From Sphingosinicella sp942492965 (lineage in GTDB: Bacteria > Pseudomonadota > Alphaproteobacteria > Sphingomonadales > Sphingomonadaceae): a DNA stretch of 64,000 bases. The notes beneath the pieces are model-generated. The model was not told the origin of the DNA and searched no databases. It worked only from the letters and a program-made list of their open reading frames with translations. This document shows, one piece after another, positions 59,423 through 64,000 of the stretch. Made by a program: the position numbers and the translations under genes. The stretch is from the NCBI GenBank assembly GCA_942492965.1, contig OW818656.1, positions 620,001 to 684,000 of the forward strand, read 5' to 3'. Each line of letters opens with the position of its first letter. Position 1 is the first letter of the stretch.

Positions 59423-61035
59423 GAACGCGTCTCCGCTGCCGTATTGATCCCCGCCGCCTGCGGCTCGCCGATCTCCCCGGCACCCGCCAGCGCACCATCG
59501 TCCTTCAGCGTATCGAGGTGCATCAGACGGCGGATGAGCGGCGAGATCACCAGGAAGCCCGCGCCCACCGCAATCGCCACCCAGCCCACGTTCGAGTAGA
59601 CGCCGAGCACGACCTCCTTCGCCGCACCCTCGCCACCGCCGTGATCCGCACCGGTTGCCGCCGCAATCAGACCAGCAGCGAAGTTGCCCGCTGCGGACGC
59701 GAAAAACCACGTCCCCATGATAAGGCTGGCCATGTGTGCCGGCGCCAGCCTGTTCATCGCGCTGAGCCCGACGGGTGAGAGGCAAAGCTCTCCGGTGGTG
59801 TGCAGCAGGTAGATAAGAAAGATGTAGATGACCGGAGTCGGCACGCCGAGGCCCGCCGCCTCCGCGCCTGCCACCAGAACGAAAAAACCCACGCCGAGCT
59901 GGATCATCCCAAGCCCGAACTTCGCCCCGGCGGACGGCTCCAGCCCCCGCCGACCGAGCGCGATCCAAAGACCGGCGAACAGGGGTGCAAGCAACACGAT
60001 GTAAATGGCATTCAAGGATTGGAAAATCGCTGCCTTGATCTCGATGCCGAAAATCTCGCGGTTTACGTGGCGGTCGGTGAACAGGTTCAGCGACGACCCC
60101 GCCTGTTCGAAGAGCGACCAGAACAAGATCGAACCGAAGATAAGAACCATCACGGCGAAGATGCGGTCCCGATCTTCGCGGGAGAGTTTCGCAACCGCCG
60201 TATAGAGCACGTAGCCGACGAGAATGGCGCCGGAGATACCCAGAAGCAGTCCGACAAACTCCTGATACTGGATCATCAGCCACACGAGGCCAACCGCTAG
60301 GAAAGAAAGCGCATAGAGCAGCCATTCGAACGAGATGCCGCCGACCCGCTGCGTCAGTTTTTCAGGTGCAGACGACTCGCCGCGCCCCATGAGATAGGGT
60401 TTGCCCCAGACGAACACGACGAGGCCGAGCAGCATCCCGATGCCCGCCGCGCCGAAGCCGTAGCTCCAGCCATAGGTCTGGCCAAGATAGCCCGCAACGA
60501 TTGCACCGAGCGCGGCACCCAGATTGATGCCCATGTAGAAGATCGTATAGGCGCCATCCCGCCGCACATCCGTGCGCGGATAAAGCTGCCCGACGATCAC
60601 CGAGATGTTGGCCTTGAGGAAGCCCGAGCCGACGATGATGAAGGCGAGTGCCAGCCAGAAGACGCTGATCGCAACACTATCCTGGCCACCATCGCCTTCC
60701 ACCGCCATCAGCAGGTGGCCAAAGCTGAGCAGCACTGCGCCGAACAGCACCGCCTTGCGCTGCCCGAGCCAGCGATCCGCGAGATAGCCGCCCACAACCG
60801 GCGTGATGTAAACGAGCGCGCCATAGGCGCCATAGATCATCGACGCGGCTTGATCCGAGAACATCCAATGCTGGACGAGGTAGAAGATGAGCAGCGCGCG
60901 CATCCCGTAGTAGGAGAAGCGTTCCCACATTTCGGCGAAGAACAGCACGAACAGGCCCTTGGGGTGCCCGAGGATGGTGCCCATGGAATCGCTTGCTGGA
61001 AGGGCGCCGGCGGCAGCCCCCGTCGGTTGAGTCAT
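59419..61035 (-). CDS. POT/PTR-family proton-dependent peptide transporter
   Basis: The 538-residue transporter from ATG 61035 (GAGGC before it) has the PTR2 signatures FAEMWERFSYYGMRALLIFYLVQH (ExxER-type start), YIGAY-like GAYGALVYITPVVGGYLADRWLG, and FYMGINLGAALGAIVAGYLG. It imports di- and tripeptides with protons. It leads an operon with two amidohydrolase-fold proteins, NnrU and an SDR. Confidence 0.93.
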   Translation of the reverse strand: MTQPTGAAAGALPASDSMGTILGHPKGLFVLFFAEMWERFSYYGMRALLIFYLVQHWMFSDQAASMIYGAYGALVYITPVVGGYLADRWLGQRKAVLFGAVLLSFGHLLMAVEGDGGQDSVAISVFWLALAFIIVGSGFLKANISVIVGQLYPRTDVRRDGAYTIFYMGINLGAALGAIVAGYLGQTYGWSYGFGAAGIGMLLGLVVFVWGKPYLMGRGESSAPEKLTQRVGGISFEWLLYALSFLAVGLVWLMIQYQEFVGLLLGISGAILVGYVLYTAVAKLSREDRDRIFAVMVLIFGSILFWSLFEQAGSSLNLFTDRHVNREIFGIEIKAAIFQSLNAIYIVLLAPLFAGLWIALGRRGLEPSAGAKFGLGMIQLGVGFFVLVAGAEAAGLGVPTPVIYIFLIYLLHTTGELCLSPVGLSAMNRLAPAHMASLIMGTWFFASAAGNFAAGLIAAATGADHGGGEGAAKEVVLGVYSNVGWVAIAVGAGFLVISPLIRRLMHLDTLKDDGALAGAGEIGEPQAAGINTAAETRS

Positions 61036-61227
61036 TTGCCTCGGACCCTTTTCCCTCTTTGGAACGGCATCGATCAGACCGCGCCGCTCTCCCATGGCGC
61101 GAGACTAGCCCCGCGTCCGGCGCATTGAAAGAATGTTTCGGCGGCCCGCCGCGACGCACGCAACGACGACACCGGATGGACCCGGCACCTGGAAACGCTA
61201 TGCTGCGTTCAACCGGAGGCTCACCTC

Positions 61228-61725
61228 ATGATCCGCGCACTGATCGCCGTCACGCTCGCTCTCGCCGCTCCCGCCGCCGCGCAGAATACGCGTTCGCTGG
61301 ACGGCAGCGTTTCGCCGCCGGCCTCCATCGATCAACTCGCCTGGCTGGCTGGAAGCTGGGTCGGCACGGGAATGGGCGCGGAGGTCACGGAAACCTATTC
61401 CGCGCCGCTCGGCGGCAGGATCACGGGCCATTTCGCGATGGCCGACGGCAAGGGCGGCGTCGCGTTTACCGAGATCGTCGATTATGTGCCCGTCGGCCAG
61501 TCGCTGGCCTATCGCGTGCGCCACTTCAACCCGGACATGAGCGGTTGGGAGGATCAAACCGGCAAGCCCGTGGTGTTCCCACTGGTCGCCATCGAGAAGG
61601 ACCGCTGGTTCTTCGACGGCATGACAATCGAACGCACCGGGCCGGATGCTCTCGTCATGTGGGTGAAAATCACCGAGAAAGGCACCGCAAAGGAAGTCCC
61701 GTTCCGCTTGATCCGCCAGCGCTGA
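61228..61725 (+). CDS. DUF6265 secreted protein
   Basis: The 165-residue protein has a signal peptide (MIRALIAVTLALAAPAAA-QN) and the DUF6265 core IDQLAWLAGSWVGTGMGAEVTETYSAPLGGRITGHFAMADGKGGVAFTEI. GGAGG lies 9-13 bases before the ATG. Function unknown; a periplasmic lipocalin-like barrel is likely. Confidence 0.88.
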   Translation: MIRALIAVTLALAAPAAAQNTRSLDGSVSPPASIDQLAWLAGSWVGTGMGAEVTETYSAPLGGRITGHFAMADGKGGVAFTEIVDYVPVGQSLAYRVRHFNPDMSGWEDQTGKPVVFPLVAIEKDRWFFDGMTIERTGPDALVMWVKITEKGTAKEVPFRLIRQR

Positions 61726-61762
61726 TCGAAGCTCGCCGAATGAGGCGAGCTTCGATCAGCGC
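61719..61762. terminator. perfect 19-bp-stem hairpin spanning both convergent stops
   Basis: The arm 61719-61737 is exactly complementary to 61744-61762 with a six-base loop GAATGA. The TGA stops of the DUF6265 and TonB-receptor genes lie inside opposite arms, so both mRNAs end in the same structure. No T-run, so termination may be weak or the hairpin may protect 3' ends. Confidence 0.8.
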
Positions 61763-63816
61763 CCGGGACGCCAGCGGATGCCGACCCAGAGTGTTCGGGG
61801 CTGGCCGCGATCAATGATGCCGTCGCTGGTGCGCCCGGCCTCGACATTCGCGTCTGCAAGATTTTCCGCCGCAAGGCGCAGCGAAAGCCCGTTGCCCAGC
61901 GGCGCTTCGGCGAAGGCATCGAGCGTGAGCGCCTCGTCCAGCCTGAGCGTCTGGAGGTCGTCCTCATAGCGCGCGCCGTCGTAGCGGGCGGTGACGCCCG
62001 CGCTCCATCCATCCGATCGCCAGCTGGCCGAAGCGCTCGCCTGATGCTTCGGTGTCTGCGCCGGGCGCATCCCGTCCAGCGCCGCGGACACGCCACTCGC
62101 CTCGACGGTCGCGTCGGTGAAGGCGTAGGAGAGTCCGAGCGACCAGCGGCCGAGATCGAGGCCGGCGTTCGCCTCTACGCCCCAAGCCTCGATCGCGTCG
62201 AGATTGAGGCGCTGGCGATAAGCCCCCGCGACGAAACCGACGCCGGGGAAGGTGCCCGGCCCCTGCCCCAGCGTGACGTTGCCGATGGCGTTCTTCGCAC
62301 GGTTGTAGAACAGCGTCGCCGACACATGCGCGGTGCTGAGCGGGCGGTAATCGAACCCCGCCTCGATGCCGCGCAGACGTTCGGGCTTCAGCGCCGCGTT
62401 CGCGGCCGTCGCATCCGCGCCGACGCGGAACGGCCGGTACAGCTCGTTGAGCGTCGGCACGCGGAAACCGAGATAACCGGCAGTGCGCAGCGTGAGCGCC
62501 GGGGTCGCCGAAAACGCAAGGCCGAGACGCCCGCTCGGCTCCGTGCCCGAACGCTTCGCGAAGTCCGTATCGGTGAGCACCGCGCCGGTCAGCTGCCGCT
62601 CGTCTAGATGGCCATTCGCGAGCGACCAGCGATCGACACGGACACCGCCCGTGAGCAGCAGCGCGTCTGTCAGCGCCCAGTCATCCTCGATGAAAACACC
62701 GTACACATTGCTGTCGCCGCCCGCCGCGCGCATCCGCGTGTAAACGCCGGCAACGAGCGTGTAGAACTCCTTCGTCTCGCCGGTCGCGCCGCGCCAGTCC
62801 GCGCCGAGACGCAGGGCGTGCGTGCCGAGCGTGGGGCGGATCTCGACCTTCGCGCCGTAGCCGGTGGCCGGGACCGCATATTGATCGAGCGTGGGGAAGG
62901 CGGCGGCGCGGCCCGCCTCTATGCGTGCGAAGCGCGATGAGAAATCGCGCGTCTGGAGGTAGGCAACCGCTTCCCATGGCAGCGTTCCGCGCGACACCAG
63001 CCGCACGCTCGCGTCCGCGCCGCTGTTCGCCGAATCGACGATATCGATGCCGCGCACGCGGTCGTCGGCGAACGCCGCGCCGCGCACCTGAAGCTCGGTC
63101 TGTTCGCCGACTGGCACGACGAAGCGCACCGCGCCGCCATATTGCTCGTAGGACGCCGGGATATCGACCGCGCCGCGCTGCGAACGCTTGAGGAGATGGA
63201 ATCCGTCTCCGCGATCATATCCAGCATCGAGCGCGATGAAGCCGCCGCCGAGCGGCACCGTGACGCCCGCAGAGGCCGCGACCGAATCGCGGCTGCCGTA
63301 ATCGATGCCGATGACGGGCGTGCGGTCGCGCCCCGCGCTCGACAGTTCGATGACGCCGGTGAGCGCGCCCGCGCCGAACGCGCCCGCGCCGCCGCCCGTG
63401 GTGATACGCACCGACGAGAGGCTTTCAGTGCGGATCGCGGGCCACGGGATCCACCCCGCGAAGGGATCGGCCACGGGCACACCGTCGAGCAGCACCAGCG
63501 CGCGGCTCGACGCATTGCCGCCGATGCCGCGAAGCTGCGCGCCCTGGCTGGTGGGATTCGCCGAGCGGCTGTCCGTGCGGCGGAACATCTGGAATCCCGA
63601 TGCCGCCTCCAGCGCCGTCTCCAGCCCGCCGGGCGTATCCTGCAGCGTCGCGCCGTCGATCACCTGCACCGCGTAGGCCTGCGTGCCGAGCGGCTGTTCG
63701 AGCGCATGGCCGGTGACGACGATCGTGTCATCGGCAACCCCCGGTTGCGCGAGGACGGAGGAGGCAAGCAAAAGACAAAAACGATATCGCACCGTCGCGA
63801 CCTGCTTTCTTTTCAA
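61756..63816 (-). CDS. TonB-dependent receptor, BtuB/colicin-I-receptor-like
   Basis: The 686-residue receptor starts at ATG 63816 (signal MKRKQVATVRYRFCLLLASSVLAQPGVA-DD), with TonB box DTIVVTGHALE. The plug follows: LETALEAASGFQMFRRTDSRSANPTSQGAQLRGIGGNASSRALVLLDGVPVADPFAGW, then the barrel, ending …WVGIRWRPGR. Plug pattern is near BtuB-type receptors, but no cobalamin riboswitch is visible in the short gap upstream and no btuCDF is adjacent. Substrate unknown. The last residue is Arg, not the usual Phe, within the terminator hairpin. Confidence 0.9.
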   Translation of the reverse strand: MKRKQVATVRYRFCLLLASSVLAQPGVADDTIVVTGHALEQPLGTQAYAVQVIDGATLQDTPGGLETALEAASGFQMFRRTDSRSANPTSQGAQLRGIGGNASSRALVLLDGVPVADPFAGWIPWPAIRTESLSSVRITTGGGAGAFGAGALTGVIELSSAGRDRTPVIGIDYGSRDSVAASAGVTVPLGGGFIALDAGYDRGDGFHLLKRSQRGAVDIPASYEQYGGAVRFVVPVGEQTELQVRGAAFADDRVRGIDIVDSANSGADASVRLVSRGTLPWEAVAYLQTRDFSSRFARIEAGRAAAFPTLDQYAVPATGYGAKVEIRPTLGTHALRLGADWRGATGETKEFYTLVAGVYTRMRAAGGDSNVYGVFIEDDWALTDALLLTGGVRVDRWSLANGHLDERQLTGAVLTDTDFAKRSGTEPSGRLGLAFSATPALTLRTAGYLGFRVPTLNELYRPFRVGADATAANAALKPERLRGIEAGFDYRPLSTAHVSATLFYNRAKNAIGNVTLGQGPGTFPGVGFVAGAYRQRLNLDAIEAWGVEANAGLDLGRWSLGLSYAFTDATVEASGVSAALDGMRPAQTPKHQASASASWRSDGWSAGVTARYDGARYEDDLQTLRLDEALTLDAFAEAPLGNGLSLRLAAENLADANVEAGRTSDGIIDRGQPRTLWVGIRWRPGR

Positions 63817-63890
63817 GAGGCGCTTCTGCTAGCGAGCACCCCTCCCCCCGGCAACCGCCTATCGGCGAACGGCAAGAAGGCAAACCATCC

Positions 63891-64000
63891 GTGACCGTGT
63901 TCAACGACCGCACCACGCCCATGTCGCTGCTTCTCTCCCGCCGCTCCGGCAAGGCGCGCGACATGATCGCGCCTGGCCCTGACGATGCGCAGCTGCGGCG
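63891..64000 (+). CDS. nitroreductase family protein, 5' end (partial)
   Basis: From GTG 63891 the frame reads (M)TVFNDRTTPMSLLLSRRSGKARDMIAPGPDDAQLRR and is cut by the window edge. This matches the start of YdjA-like nitroreductases (TTPLSLLxxRRSGKxRDLxxPGPxxxxL). They are FMN-dependent NAD(P)H oxidoreductases. It is divergent from the TonB receptor. Confidence 0.8.
   Translation, partial: MTVFNDRTTPMSLLLSRRSGKARDMIAPGPDDAQLR

Noticed and set aside
59066..60325. Upstream extension of the amidohydrolase lipoprotein frame through the POT gene
   Set aside because: The frame is open to 60325, but the lipoprotein signal begins at ATG 59422 in an ATGA junction; the upstream part is a shadow of the transporter.
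63817..63890. Cobalamin riboswitch before the BtuB-like receptor
   Set aside because: The gap is only about 75 bases, too short for the aptamer, and no B12-box-like sequence is visible.
1..64000. tRNA or rRNA genes
   Set aside because: No clover-leaf with a GTTCRAATC-type T-loop or rRNA core sequence was noticed; the TTCGAA at 7470 belongs to the perfect palindrome, not a tRNA. A tRNAscan run would settle it.

Overview
The window is chromosomal DNA from a high-GC alphaproteobacterium, most likely a member of the Sphingomonadales. The pointers are two large TonB-dependent receptors, a LuxR/LuxI pair of the sphingomonad type, a CcrM (GANTC) methyltransferase with a CtrA-like box, a PhaR with a neighbouring short PhaC-like protein, the hisC-tyrA / DUF2125-plsC-ydcF-ftsX-ftsE block, and a dispersed inverted repeat of a kind I recall from sphingomonad genomes. 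Genes are packed tightly: many neighbours share ATGA, GTGA, TTGA or TGATG junctions, and only one gene-free stretch exceeds 300 bases (12682-13005). I see no prophage, CRISPR array, rRNA, tRNA or transposase.

Layout. 1-2.5 kb: end of an unknown gene, an isoprenylcysteine-methyltransferase-like membrane protein and a KefB/C-type cation:proton antiporter. 2.5-7.4 kb: a LysR regulator divergent from a valine/branched-chain acyl-CoA operon (mmsA, ridA-like, acyl-CoA dehydrogenase, DUF423). It is interrupted by a DUF559 endonuclease-like gene bracketed by palindromic repeats. 7.4-12.7 kb: a CurA-like reductase with a perfect palindrome over its ribosome-binding site, a TRIC-type channel, a YdjM-type hydrolase, a class II aldolase-like protein and a Tat-exported PhoD phosphatase. 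13-18.5 kb: aroB, aroK, a tiny TTG-start membrane protein, an exported protein of unknown function, xerD and accA. 18.5-22.3 kb: phaR, a PhaC-like protein, a thiolase, a methyltransferase and a small membrane protein.

22.4-26.8 kb: a repeat element, then an MFS transporter and TonB receptor divergent from a TetR regulator, probably one uptake unit. 26.8-31.9 kb: an ExeA-like ATPase, YciI, a ZIP transporter, rpmB, a phytase-like lipoprotein, a PRC-barrel protein and a cytochrome c lipoprotein. 32.2-36.4 kb: quorum sensing (luxR, luxI with a 16-bp dyad), tadA and a GMC oxidoreductase. 36.5-43.3 kb: hisC, tyrA, DUF2125, plsC, ydcF, ftsX, ftsE and a cysteine synthase. 43.5-52.7 kb: an orphan peptide-binding lipoprotein, a second thiolase, an unknown protein, folP, ccrM, rnhB, thiD and glmM. 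52.8-56.7 kb: an AGCS symporter, an aldo/keto reductase, an SDR and NnrU. 56.7-61 kb: a POT peptide transporter with two exported amidohydrolase-fold proteins, one of which lacks the metal ligands. 61.2-64 kb: a DUF6265 protein, a second TonB receptor and the start of a nitroreductase.

Most of the window is housekeeping and catabolic. The parts that most deserve a second look are the repeat-bracketed DUF559 gene (5.05-5.55 kb), the active plus apparently dead amidohydrolase pair (56.7-59.4 kb), the ccrM control region (49.83-49.89 kb), and several very long perfect dyads at gene starts or ends.
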